DNA from: an uncultured Odoribacter sp.
GTDB taxonomy: Bacteria > Bacteroidota > Bacteroidia > Bacteroidales > Marinifilaceae
Direction of reading: 5' to 3'
Assembly: GCA_900544025.1 (NCBI GenBank)
Contig: UQTM01000020.1
Coordinates: forward strand, 1-51,376
Length of the DNA: 51,376 nucleotides
Shown: positions 28,635-37,357 of the stretch, one piece after another
Position numbering within the stretch: the first letter of the stretch is position 1
Layout of the letters: every line of letters starts with the position of its first letter
Notes under the pieces: model-generated
Told to the model about the DNA's origin: nothing
Seen by the model: the letters and a program-made list of their open reading frames with translations, nothing else
The model's database searches: none
Made by a program: the position numbers and the translations under genes

Positions 28635-30078
28635 TCGGGACAGGTGGCTATATGCCGGTGTGCCTGTGCTGCTGCTTTCTAATATGGCGGCGGCACAAGG
28701 AACCGGGCATCCGAATTTAGTGTTTATCATGGCCGACCAATGGCGCGGTCAGGCATTGGGATACAAAGGGATCGAGCCTGTGATAACTCCTAACCTCGAC
28801 CGGCTTGCCGGGGAAGGGGTGGCATTCGACAATGCTGTAAGCAGTTATCCGGTGTCGTCTCCCGCCCGCGCCATGCTGATGACCGGACAATATCCCCTGA
28901 CGAACCGGGTGACCGGAAATTGCAATTCTGCGACGGCTCCGTATGGGGTGGAATTGCAGGAGAGTGCCCGTTGCTGGTCGGATGTGTTGAAAGATAAAGG
29001 CTATTCTACCGGATATGTGGGAAAGTGGCATTTGGATGCGCCTTGGCGTCCTTTTGTGGATACCTATAACAACCGGGGAAAAGTGGCATGGAATGAATGG
29101 TGTCCGGTTAGCCGGCGGCATGGTTTCGAATATTGGATTGCTTATGGCACTTACGATTATCATTTGCGCCCGATGTATTGGGATACGCATGCCGTCCGGG
29201 ATAGTTTTTATTATGTGGATCAATGGGGGCCGGAGTACGAAGCCGACCGGGCTATCGGCTATTTGAAGAATGAGGAGGGAGAACGCAAGGAAGGCGAACC
29301 TTTTGCGCTGGTGGTTTCGATGAATCCCCCTCATACGGGCTATGAACTGGTGCCGCAGAGATATAAAGATTTATATAAAAATACGGATATAGAATCTATT
29401 TGCCGGAATCCGGCTATTCCTCCCAAAGGTACGCCAATGGGAGATTATTACCGTAAAAGTATCCGGGATTATTATGCCTGTATGACCGGAGTGGACGAAC
29501 AGGTGGGACGGATCGTGGAAGCATTGGAAGAGTTGGGATTGGCGGAGAATACGATCGTTATCTTTACTTCCGATCACGGGGTCAGTATGGGGATGCACCA
29601 TGAGGCGGGAAAAGATATCTTTTATGAAGAATCGATGTCTGTTCCGATGATTGTCCGCTGGCCGGAACGGATCAGGCCCCGGAGGGATACCCGCTTACAG
29701 ATCGCATTTGCCGATCTTGCCCCCACGATGCTGGCTTTAATGGGTTTTGAAAAGGATATTCCGGCAGAGATGCAGACGTTTAATTTGGCGGCACAGGTAT
29801 TGAAAGAGGGAAAGAAAGGCCCTGCTTTTCAACCTTATTACCGCTGTGATCCTTCAAATTTAAAAACAGGGTTCCGGGGAATCCGGGATCATCGTTATAC
29901 TTTTGCTTTGCGGTTTGACGATGGGAAAATCGGGGATATATATCTTTTCGATAGGGAAAAAGACCCTTACCAGTTGGATAATATTGCCGGGCGTGACGAT
30001 AGATTAGTTAAGAAATTCAAAGGTTTATTGAAAGAATGGTTGCTGAAAACAGAAGACGTTTTAGCTGGGAATTTATGA
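28609..30078 (+). CDS. S1-family sulfatase, serine-type, secreted
   Basis: A 489-residue sulfatase with a cleavable signal peptide (arginine-rich front, then LYAGVPVLLLSNMAAAQG). The maturation motif is S-S-P-A-R with Ser83 as the predicted formylglycine site. IMADQWRG supplies the first metal ligand, and TSDHGVSMGMH the later ones. It is clearly a different subfamily from the upstream sulfatase, so the pair probably removes two different sulfate linkages. The start ATG at 28609 lies inside the end of the previous gene (26-base overlap), and the GH36 gene begins with an ATGA overlap at its stop. This indicates coupled translation. The exact substrate is unknown. Confidence 0.88.
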   Translation: MIRLRLKTNRDRWLYAGVPVLLLSNMAAAQGTGHPNLVFIMADQWRGQALGYKGIEPVITPNLDRLAGEGVAFDNAVSSYPVSSPARAMLMTGQYPLTNRVTGNCNSATAPYGVELQESARCWSDVLKDKGYSTGYVGKWHLDAPWRPFVDTYNNRGKVAWNEWCPVSRRHGFEYWIAYGTYDYHLRPMYWDTHAVRDSFYYVDQWGPEYEADRAIGYLKNEEGERKEGEPFALVVSMNPPHTGYELVPQRYKDLYKNTDIESICRNPAIPPKGTPMGDYYRKSIRDYYACMTGVDEQVGRIVEALEELGLAENTIVIFTSDHGVSMGMHHEAGKDIFYEESMSVPMIVRWPERIRPRRDTRLQIAFADLAPTMLALMGFEKDIPAEMQTFNLAAQVLKEGKKGPAFQPYYRCDPSNLKTGFRGIRDHRYTFALRFDDGKIGDIYLFDREKDPYQLDNIAGRDDRLVKKFKGLLKEWLLKTEDVLAGNL

Positions 30079-32222
30079 TCCGGTTGATGCTGGGTATCGT
30101 ACTGTTTCTGCCGGGAGTGGTTCTCCGGGCTGCCTGTCCGGCAGGTTTCGCCGATATGGATGCGAGAGGAACGGTTATCGTTTCTTCGGGATCACAAGCG
30201 GAAGGGGATGATTTTGCTTACCGGCGGGGAAAATCGTATTTCGGCATGCCGGGGCGGGAGATTTCGGGTAGCTTGAAAGCTGCGCAATTGCCGGAAGGGG
30301 TAGTCCTGCTCGATGGCGGGCAAGGGGTACGGACGGTGTGGAGCAAACTGGATTTGCCGGACTATATTGCCGGCGTGTTTTTCAGCCGGGACGACCGGGA
30401 GGGCGATCATCAATGGCCTAACAATACAAACCGTTTGCTACCCTGGCCTTTTCAGCGAATATCGGAGCTGGGCCGGGACGATTATCCGGGCATTCCGTCA
30501 AACAGTAAACCTTCGCGGGTAGGGGATGCGCTGTTGCTGAAATTGGAAGGTGGAGGCTGGATGATGCTGAAAGCGTTGGCGGGAAAAAATTCCCTGTCCT
30601 GTTTTCAGGTGGGGGTGGATGGGACGGTCAGTGTCTATGTCTCCACACTGGGGACAGATGTGTTGTCTGAAACAGTCCCGGCTTTGATCCTGGCAAAAGG
30701 GGATGCGCCTTTTGAAGTAAGCCGGAAAATTTACGAAACCCTTATCTCGTCTGTTCCTGAGAATAAAACCCGTTGGCGTACCGAAAAATCGTTTTACGAG
30801 GCTTTTCGGTATTTGGGCTGGTGTTCCTGGGAACATTATCATTTCGATATAGACGAACAAAAATTACTGGACGATCTGAATCGGATCGATGCGTCCGAGC
30901 TGCCTGTGCGTTTTGTGCTGATCGACGACGGCCATGTGAAAAATAAATCCCAGAGATTGACGAGTTTTCTTCCGGATGAAAAGAAATTTCCCAACGGCTG
31001 GAAAAAGATCATGGATATGAGACGGAAGGATAAGATAAAATGGATCGGGCTTTGGTATAATTTCACCGGATATTGGCAGGGAATCTCTCCTGAAAACGAT
31101 TTTCCGGAAACGACACGGGATGCCCTTTACCCTTACCGTGAAACATTGCTACCCGGCAGGGATTCTTCCCATATCGTTCAGTTTTTCCACGATTATTTAA
31201 AGTCGTTGAAAGGGTATGGTTTCGATTTCCTGAAGATCGACAACCAATCTTTTATGTTGCCTTTGTATATGGGCGGTACGGAAGTGATCGACCGGGCAAG
31301 GAATTGTAATATCGCGTTGGAAGAGGAAGCTCACCGGCAGGGGGTCGGATTGGTGAACTGCATGGCGCAAAATGTTTTGAATATAGACAATACACATTAT
31401 AGCGGGGTGTCGAGAGTAAGTATCGATTATAAAAAATTCGACCGTGCGATGGCGAGGTCTCATCTTTACCAGTCGTATGTAAATACGCTTTTGCAAGGAC
31501 AGACCGTTTGGCCCGACCATGATATGTTCCATTCCAGCGACAGCCTTTGCGGAGGAATGATGGCACGTTCAAAAGCGGTTTCCGGAGGGCCTGTATATCT
31601 ATCGGACGATCCCGCCGATTTTAAGGAAGAGTTGATATGGCCTTTGGTGGATTCCGAGGGAAAGGTGTTCCGGCCTCAGGCTCCGGCTGTGCCGTTTCCC
31701 GATGAGCTGGGCGTGAATCCGATGTTTAGCGGGAAAGCTTTCCGGGTGTTCGCTCCGGTGGGGGATGAGGCTATGGCTGTTATTTGCTATAATCTGAATA
31801 ACGGGGAAACGGGAGCTTCTGTCAAAGCTACGATCAGCCCGCAGGATTTCAGGTGGAGGAATGCTTTGGAAAACGGGACTCCGGCAGAGTATAACGAAGA
31901 AGGAATGCTGATTTACGACTGGGAGAAAAAGACAGGCTTGCTTTTAAGAGCTCCGGCTGAAATGACTTTACAAGGATTTACCGACCGGTTGTTGTTTCTT
32001 TGTCCGGTGCGTGACGGCTGGGCGGTGGTCGGCGTAGAGGAAAAATATCTTTCCCCGGCGGTGGTGCGTATCGTGTCGCGGACGGAACAGAAACTGGTGC
32101 TCGACGTATTGGCGTCCGGAACTTTGAAAGTGTGGGCGGAAGATGAATTGGGCGGAAGAATGCGGACGATAGAAGTGGAGGTAGGAAAGCCGGGAATGAA
32201 ACGAATTACGATAAAGCGTTGA
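30075..32222 (+). CDS. Sip1/raffinose-synthase-family alpha-galactosidase-like enzyme (GH36)
   Basis: A 715-residue secreted enzyme of the GH36 lineage that includes plant Sip1 proteins and raffinose synthases. A signal peptide (MIRLMLGIVLFLPGVVLRAA) is followed by a beta domain, then a TIM barrel with GWCSWEHYHFD and LIDDGH. Two aspartates stand out: the likely nucleophile Asp389 in FLKIDNQS and the likely acid/base Asp483 in WPDHDMFHS. The start at 30075 overlaps the sulfatase stop as ATGA; an upstream in-frame start at 30036 would put residues ahead of the signal peptide and is less likely. The family name does not prove alpha-galactosidase activity. In this operon, removal of alpha-Gal or alpha-GalNAc caps from a sulfated glycan is a reasonable guess. 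Confidence 0.82.
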   Translation: MIRLMLGIVLFLPGVVLRAACPAGFADMDARGTVIVSSGSQAEGDDFAYRRGKSYFGMPGREISGSLKAAQLPEGVVLLDGGQGVRTVWSKLDLPDYIAGVFFSRDDREGDHQWPNNTNRLLPWPFQRISELGRDDYPGIPSNSKPSRVGDALLLKLEGGGWMMLKALAGKNSLSCFQVGVDGTVSVYVSTLGTDVLSETVPALILAKGDAPFEVSRKIYETLISSVPENKTRWRTEKSFYEAFRYLGWCSWEHYHFDIDEQKLLDDLNRIDASELPVRFVLIDDGHVKNKSQRLTSFLPDEKKFPNGWKKIMDMRRKDKIKWIGLWYNFTGYWQGISPENDFPETTRDALYPYRETLLPGRDSSHIVQFFHDYLKSLKGYGFDFLKIDNQSFMLPLYMGGTEVIDRARNCNIALEEEAHRQGVGLVNCMAQNVLNIDNTHYSGVSRVSIDYKKFDRAMARSHLYQSYVNTLLQGQTVWPDHDMFHSSDSLCGGMMARSKAVSGGPVYLSDDPADFKEELIWPLVDSEGKVFRPQAPAVPFPDELGVNPMFSGKAFRVFAPVGDEAMAVICYNLNNGETGASVKATISPQDFRWRNALENGTPAEYNEEGMLIYDWEKKTGLLLRAPAEMTLQGFTDRLLFLCPVRDGWAVVGVEEKYLSPAVVRIVSRTEQKLVLDVLASGTLKVWAEDELGGRMRTIEVEVGKPGMKRITIKR

Positions 32223-32287
32223 GGGATCAGGTCGCTTTGGAAGCGTTGTATATCTGATTATGAATGAATATTAATAAGTTTGGGTCT

Positions 32288-34186
32288 ATGAAGAAATGGT
32301 ATTTGGGAGTACTTGTTCTGACTGTGGGACTTGTGGCATGCAAGCAGGCTGAAAAGTATTATGTAAAAGAAGTGACTTTTCCGCAGGGAATCGGTCCGGA
32401 GGAGAAAATCGATATGGCTGCCAGAGTGGTGCCTTCGGCGGAACAGTATGCGTGGCAGCAAATGGAACTGACTGCTTTTATACATTTCGGTATCAATACG
32501 TTTACCGGACGGGAGTGGGGCGATGGCAAGGAAAGCCCCGGACTGTTCGATCCGGCGGAATTGGATGCAGAACAGTGGGTGAAGGCTTTGCAGGCCGGTG
32601 GTTTTAAAATGGTGATTTTAACGGCAAAACACCACGACGGTTTTTGTCTGTGGCCGACCGAAACAACCGCTCATTCCGTAGCGTCTTCGCCCTGGAAGGA
32701 CGGAAAAGGCGATGTGGTGCGCGATTTGAAGGCTGCCTGTGATAAATATGGAATGAAATTCGGTGTGTATCTTTCGCCCTGGGACCGGAATGCTGCCTGT
32801 TACGGAGATTCTCCTGCCTACAACCGGATGTATATGGAACAGTTGAAAGAATTGCTGGGGAATTACGGAGAGATTCATGAAGTGTGGTTCGACGGGGCGA
32901 ATGCCGAAGGTCCGAACGGAAAGAAGCAAGTGTACGACTGGAAAGCCTTTTACCGGGTGATCGACAGTCTGCAACCCCATGCGGTTAAAGCGATTATGGG
33001 GGATGATGTCCGCTGGGTGGGAAACGAACGCGGATTGGGACGTGAAACGGAATGGAGCGTCACTCCTTTGAGATCGTCTATTTATGAAGATGCCGATGCT
33101 GAAAATGCGCGTCTGGAACTGAAAGCTACCGGGAAAGATTTGGGAAGCCGGGAAAAAGTGCTGGCTGCCGACCGCTTGTTCTGGTATCCTTCCGAAGTCG
33201 ATGTTTCGATTCGTCCGGGATGGTTTTATCATCGGGAACAAGACAGCCAGGTGAAATCGCTGGCTCATTTAGTGGATATTTATTTCCGGTCGGTAGGGTA
33301 TAATTCCGTTTTATTGCTGAATGTGCCGCCTGACCGCCGGGGATTGATTCATGAGCAGGATGTTGCCCGCCTGAAAGAGTTTGGAGATTATATTTCCCGG
33401 ACTTTTGCCGACAATAAGCTGGAGGCAACTTCGAAGAAAGGGGTGGTGTTGCAGGAAGGCGAAACCGTGGAATATACTTTAAAGCCCGGAGTTTTCAATG
33501 TGTTTATGGTGGGAGAGGATATTCAAAAAGGGCAGCGGGTGGAAGAGTTTACCGTGGAAGCGTACAGCGATGGGGAATGGAAGGAATTGGCGAAAGGTAC
33601 GACGATCGGATATAAGCGGTTATTCCGTTTGCCGGATTGCCGGGCAGAAAAGATCAGGCTTACTGTGAATAAAAGTCGCGCTGCGGCTCATATTCTGCAA
33701 GCCGGAGTGTTTTTTGCCGGAACTACGGAGTCCCGGCAAGATGCGGCTGTATTGCAGCCGGAAGGGTCTAAAAAAAATTGGAAGGTTTTGGCTGCCGATT
33801 CAGAAGTCGCCGGATGTGAAGCGGTACGGGCAATAGACGGTGATCCGGTTACCTATTGGAAGTCGGCATCATCCGGTGGTTTGCACCGTTTGGATGTGGA
33901 CCTGGGTGAAACTTGCCGGTTGGCCGGATTCACATATTCCCCGGTCTCTGCCGACGAATATGCCGGGAGTGTTTATTTATATCGGTTTTATGCCAGTAAG
34001 GACGGTAAAAACTGGGAATTGTGCGACGGGGAAGGTGAATTCAGTAATATGAAGAATAATCCGGTTAAGCAAACGGTTCGTTTTAAAAAAGTTTATCCGG
34101 CACGGCATTTTCGTTTTGAGGCGGTACGGGAAATAGTTAACCGTCCTTATGTTACAGTGGGAGAAATAGGTATTTTGATAGAATAG
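32288..34186 (+). CDS. GH29 alpha-L-fucosidase with discoidin (F5/8 C) domain, lipoprotein
   Basis: A 632-residue lipoprotein from the start chosen here (lipobox LVAC, Cys18). The GH29 barrel shows AFIHFGINTFT, TAKHHDGFCLW and the nucleophile Asp202 in EVWFDGAN. These enzymes cleave alpha-L-fucose with retention. The C-terminal 130 residues form a discoidin/CBM32-like domain (AIDGDPVTYW and KDGKNWELC), which often binds galactose or fucose residues. An ATG 24 bases upstream (32264) is an alternative start that adds eight residues before the signal peptide. It is the last gene of the operon, 65 bases after GH36, and is followed by a strong terminator. Linkage specificity cannot be told from sequence. 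Confidence 0.92.
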   Translation: MKKWYLGVLVLTVGLVACKQAEKYYVKEVTFPQGIGPEEKIDMAARVVPSAEQYAWQQMELTAFIHFGINTFTGREWGDGKESPGLFDPAELDAEQWVKALQAGGFKMVILTAKHHDGFCLWPTETTAHSVASSPWKDGKGDVVRDLKAACDKYGMKFGVYLSPWDRNAACYGDSPAYNRMYMEQLKELLGNYGEIHEVWFDGANAEGPNGKKQVYDWKAFYRVIDSLQPHAVKAIMGDDVRWVGNERGLGRETEWSVTPLRSSIYEDADAENARLELKATGKDLGSREKVLAADRLFWYPSEVDVSIRPGWFYHREQDSQVKSLAHLVDIYFRSVGYNSVLLLNVPPDRRGLIHEQDVARLKEFGDYISRTFADNKLEATSKKGVVLQEGETVEYTLKPGVFNVFMVGEDIQKGQRVEEFTVEAYSDGEWKELAKGTTIGYKRLFRLPDCRAEKIRLTVNKSRAAAHILQAGVFFAGTTESRQDAAVLQPEGSKKNWKVLAADSEVAGCEAVRAIDGDPVTYWKSASSGGLHRLDVDLGETCRLAGFTYSPVSADEYAGSVYLYRFYASKDGKNWELCDGEGEFSNMKNNPVKQTVRFKKVYPARHFRFEAVREIVNRPYVTVGEIGILIE

Positions 34187-34213
34187 TTCTTTTCTGCACG
34201 GAATAACGGATTT

Positions 34214-34254
34214 AAAAATCTCCTTGGAAAATTATTCTAAGGAGATTTTTCGTT
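34214..34254 (+). terminator. Terminator of the glycan operon
   Basis: A perfect 12-bp stem (AAAAATCTCCTT at 34214-34225, AAGGAGATTTTT at 34239-34250) with T-rich sequence following lies 28 bases after the fucosidase stop. Confidence 0.9.
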
Positions 34255-34260
34255 TTTATC

Positions 34261-34449
34261 GATAACCTGCCGGGAGTGTGTTTATTCTTTGGATATACGG
34301 TGTATATTTATAGCAACCTGATAGGGTAACTATCGGATACTTTGCTGCTACTGTGCAGTATTGCCGTTGTCGTGACTTTGCTGGTCGTGGGGTATCGAAC
34401 CAGCCGGACTTCGCGTGTCAATCCTGTGGAAGTGTTGAAAAATGAATAA
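34261..34449 (+). pseudogene. Remnant of an ABC-transporter FtsX/MacB-type permease C terminus
   Basis: In frame with the TAA at 34447-34449, the last 39 codons (34330-34446) encode a hydrophobic helix followed by YRTSRTSRVNPVEVLKNE. MacB/FtsX-family permeases of Bacteroidetes end in this way: last helix, then R-x-x-x-x-N-P-V-x-x-L-x-x-E. An in-frame TAA at 34327-34329 interrupts the frame. Upstream, 34261-34326 still reads as plausible permease-like sequence (for example FFGYTVYIYSNLIG). The rest of the gene is absent: the fucosidase terminator lies directly upstream. There is no start codon, and I see no other part of the transporter. It is a decayed tail, probably left by a deletion. Confidence 0.65.
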
Positions 34450-34452
34450 ATA

Positions 34453-35808
34453 TTATTTGATCTCCGGTAAATCGATTCCTTTGATTTTCCGGTAAAGATT
34501 CAAAGCATAAGAATCGGTCATTCCTGAAACGTAATCGACCACGGTTTGTATTTTGGTGTACATGGAATCTTCTTTACTCACCTGATATTGTTCCGGCATG
34601 ATCGACAGAATGTTGCGGGCATAATAAGTTTCCGGTTTCAATACGGCGTCGGTATATTCTTTTAAAATGGTTCCGAGAATCTTGAATCCGGCAATTTGGA
34701 TTTGGGTGACGATGTTCGTGTGGTATATTCGGTTGTAAGCCAGCTCGGTGCAGGCATCGTAAGCCTGTTTATTCGTGCCGGACAGTTGTTTGATAAGCGT
34801 ACTGTTGAATTCGCCTGTCATAATTGTATCGTAGTTCCGGCAGTAAATATCCGCACAGGCATTGATCAGCTTGTTTATGATCCCGGCCCGGAGAAAAGCG
34901 ATCCGCTCGTTTTTATCGGTAACGATCTTAAAGGTTTTGGCAATGATCCTTAAATCTTCTTTGTCCTCGTTTTTGTCGTAGAAACTTTCGAGAATGGCCG
35001 TGGTTTCATCGTAAGAGAGAATCCGTAATTTGTGAGAATCCTCGATGTCCATAATCTGGTAGCAGATATCGTCGGCTGCTTCGACCAGATAAACCAGGGG
35101 ATGCCGTACGTATTGCAGCGGATGATCGCCTATCTGCCGGATTCCTAATTCTTCGGCAACCTGCCGGAAGATCTCTTTTTCACTTTGGAAGAATCCGTAT
35201 TTGAAACCTTTGGAGTTTGCTTTGGAAGATTCGAACGGATATTTCACGATCGAGGCCAGGGTGGTATAGGTCATGGTGTAGCCGCCCGGACGCCTGCCGT
35301 TGAAATTGTGGGTGAGCAGCCGGAAGGTATTGGCATTGCCTTCAAAATGACTTAGGTCGTTCCATTCTTCATCGGAAAGGAGTTTTTTGAAATAAAGGCC
35401 TTCACCTTCGCTGAAAAAATAGGAAATAGCTTCTTCTCCCGAATGTCCGAAAGGCGGATTGCCTAAATCGTGTGCCAGGCAGCCTGTACTGACAATGGTT
35501 CCGATCTCTTCCAAAATTTCGGGATTCTCGACGGCAATTTGTTTTTCCCGGAGGAAAGCGCTGACTTTGTTACCTAAGGAGCGTCCTACGCTTGCCACTT
35601 CGAGGCTGTGTGTAAGCCGGTTATGAACAAAGATGTTACCCGGCAGAGGAAAAACCTGCGTTTTATTTTGTAAACGGCGGAATGGAGAAGAAAATATCAG
35701 GCGGTCGTAATCACGCTGAAATTGCGAGCGGTCATGGGAATGAAACAGGGAAGTCGAACTTCCCGGATGATAACGATGTGCCGATAAAAGTTTATTCCAA
35801 TCCATCAT
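34453..35808 (-). CDS. dgt: Deoxyguanosinetriphosphate triphosphohydrolase-like HD protein
   Basis: A 451-residue dNTP triphosphohydrolase of the HD superfamily, hydrolysing dGTP (and often other dNTPs) to the nucleoside and triphosphate in the cytoplasm. The metal site is visible as His67 in NRLTHSLEV, His113-Asp114 in LAHDLGNPPFGHSG and a later Asp in EAADDICYQ. The N-terminal YDRLIFSSPFRRLQNKTQV is characteristic of the family. The start is Met1 or Met2 (MMDWNKLL). It is on the minus strand downstream of the CoA-transferase, separated by a long palindrome. The remnant permease tail ends three bases from its stop codon. Confidence 0.93.
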   Translation of the reverse strand: MMDWNKLLSAHRYHPGSSTSLFHSHDRSQFQRDYDRLIFSSPFRRLQNKTQVFPLPGNIFVHNRLTHSLEVASVGRSLGNKVSAFLREKQIAVENPEILEEIGTIVSTGCLAHDLGNPPFGHSGEEAISYFFSEGEGLYFKKLLSDEEWNDLSHFEGNANTFRLLTHNFNGRRPGGYTMTYTTLASIVKYPFESSKANSKGFKYGFFQSEKEIFRQVAEELGIRQIGDHPLQYVRHPLVYLVEAADDICYQIMDIEDSHKLRILSYDETTAILESFYDKNEDKEDLRIIAKTFKIVTDKNERIAFLRAGIINKLINACADIYCRNYDTIMTGEFNSTLIKQLSGTNKQAYDACTELAYNRIYHTNIVTQIQIAGFKILGTILKEYTDAVLKPETYYARNILSIMPEQYQVSKEDSMYTKIQTVVDYVSGMTDSYALNLYRKIKGIDLPEIK

Positions 35809-35845
35809 GGGTTTTACCTTGTTTTAGTGTTGTTGTTTATTTATT

Positions 35846-35872
35846 CCCATAACCGGAAATTCCGGTTATGGG
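35846..35872. repeat. 27-base near-perfect palindrome between CoA-transferase and dGTPase genes
   Basis: CCCATAACCGGAA (35846-35858) and TTCCGGTTATGGG (35860-35872) pair over 13 bp around one central base. No T tract follows on the minus strand (AATAAATAAAC), so it is not a standard terminator. It may still end the CoA-transferase transcript, or may be a binding site upstream of dgt. Confidence 0.6.
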
Positions 35873-35881
35873 AGGAAGAAT

Positions 35882-37192
35882 TTATTTTTTGCTGCAGAAA
35901 TGGAAATGGCTTCCGAATCTTTCAAAAGCCGCTTTATCCAGTTCTTCCTGATGTTCCGGAGCAGCAATCGAAATCATTGCTTTGGCGCGGTCTTGCATGG
36001 TTTTCCCATATAAGTCCACAGCTCCGAATTCCGTTACAACGTAATGAACATCGAACCGGGTGGTTACCACTCCCGCTCCGTTCAGCAGGGTAGGGCATAT
36101 TTTGCTGACCCCTTTTGCCGTTACGGCAGGCATAGCGATAATAGGTTTCCCGCCTTCGCTGGCAGCGGCCCCGCGGATGAAGTCGAGCTGTCCTCCGCAA
36201 CCGCTGTAAAATTTACAGCCCAGGGAGTCGGCATTTACCTGTCCTGTCAGGTCGATCGACAGAGCCGAATTGATCGCAGTCATTTTCGGTTGCTGTGCGA
36301 TGATGAACGGATCGTTGGTATAGCTTACATCCATCATGGCTACGGCAGGATTGTCGTCGATAAAGTCGTACACTTCCTTTGAGCCCATCAGGAATGTCGA
36401 GACGATTTTACCTTTATCGAATTTTTTATTCATGTTGTTGATCACCCCTTTGTAATAAAGAGGAAGAACGCCGTCGGCGAACATTTCGGTGTGAATACCC
36501 AGGTTTTTGTGGTTTCCTAATTGGGACAGCACTGCGTTGGGAATAGCTCCGATTCCCATTTGTAAAGTCGCTCCGTCTTCGATGAGGGCGGCACAATTTT
36601 TACCGATTTTGATATCCTGTTCGCTTAGGTGGGCGGGATGCGCTTCAATCAGCGGAGTATTGTCTTCGCAGAAGATGTCGATATCCGATAATTTGATAAT
36701 AGCGTCTCCCCAGGCACGCGGTACGTTAGGATTGATTACTGCAATGACCGTTTTTGCGTTTTGTACGGCGGATAAAGTAGCATCTACGGAAGTACCCATA
36801 GATACATAACCGTGTTTATCGGGCGGACATACCTGAATCATGGCAACATCGACCGGGGTGATTCCGCTGCGGATCAGTTTCTGTGTTTCGCTCAAATGTA
36901 CGGGAATATAGTCTGCCCATCCTTCTTGTGTCGGCTTACGGACGTTACCACCCACAAAAAACGATTCGAGGGAAAATATGCCTTCAAATTCGCTTTCTGC
37001 ATAAGGAGCAGCCCCTTCGGTGTGAAGATGCTGAAGTTTAATGTCTTTTAATTCGCCGGCACGTCCCCGTGCACAAAGTGCCTGAATAAGTCCCTGAGGT
37101 GCACAGGCTACGCTGTGGACATGAATCCGGTCGCCGGATTTCACTGCTTTTACAGCTTCTTCAAATGATACAGTTTTAATACCCTGATACAT
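35882..37192 (-). CDS. Acetyl-CoA hydrolase/transferase family CoA-transferase (4-hydroxybutyrate or butyrate type)
   Basis: A 436-residue class I-type CoA-transferase that moves CoA between acyl-CoAs and carboxylates through a glutamyl-CoA thioester. The catalytic glutamate is Glu236 in GIHTEMFADG. Glycine-rich loops GIGAIPNAV and GCGGQLDFIRGA fit the CoA-binding sites. The sequence resembles clostridial 4-hydroxybutyrate CoA-transferase (AbfT) and Bacteroidales butyrate-pathway enzymes; acetyl-CoA:succinate-type activity is also possible. It stands alone with its own promoter box at 37247-37254. No other fermentation gene is present in the window, so the substrate remains open. Confidence 0.88.
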   Translation of the reverse strand: MYQGIKTVSFEEAVKAVKSGDRIHVHSVACAPQGLIQALCARGRAGELKDIKLQHLHTEGAAPYAESEFEGIFSLESFFVGGNVRKPTQEGWADYIPVHLSETQKLIRSGITPVDVAMIQVCPPDKHGYVSMGTSVDATLSAVQNAKTVIAVINPNVPRAWGDAIIKLSDIDIFCEDNTPLIEAHPAHLSEQDIKIGKNCAALIEDGATLQMGIGAIPNAVLSQLGNHKNLGIHTEMFADGVLPLYYKGVINNMNKKFDKGKIVSTFLMGSKEVYDFIDDNPAVAMMDVSYTNDPFIIAQQPKMTAINSALSIDLTGQVNADSLGCKFYSGCGGQLDFIRGAAASEGGKPIIAMPAVTAKGVSKICPTLLNGAGVVTTRFDVHYVVTEFGAVDLYGKTMQDRAKAMISIAAPEHQEELDKAAFERFGSHFHFCSKK

Positions 37193-37246
37193 AATTCGTT
37201 TATTTTGTGATATTTGTGATTAAAATTTTTAGCTAATAAACCAATG

Positions 37247-37278
37247 CAAAGATAAATAATAATGTGATAGGTTAAAAT
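37247..37278 (-). promoter_or_regulatory. Promoter of the CoA-transferase gene
   Basis: On the minus strand TATCTTTG (37247-37254) matches TAnnTTTG exactly, with a T-rich -33-like ATTTT about 20 bases further upstream. The leader would be about 50 bases. Confidence 0.55.
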
Positions 37279-37317
37279 GAAAGCCAAATAAATGAAAGCC
37301 GGTAAAACGCTAAGAAA

Positions 37318-37345
37318 GAGGCTTAAATTCATCGTGTTAAGCCTC
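37318..37345 (-). terminator. Terminator of the yip1-smpB-tlpA operon
   Basis: A 9-bp perfect stem (GAGGCTTAA / TTAAGCCTC) is followed on the minus strand by TTTCTT. It lies 12 bases past the stop of the thioredoxin gene. Confidence 0.75.
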
Positions 37346-37357
37346 CTTGCATATCGG

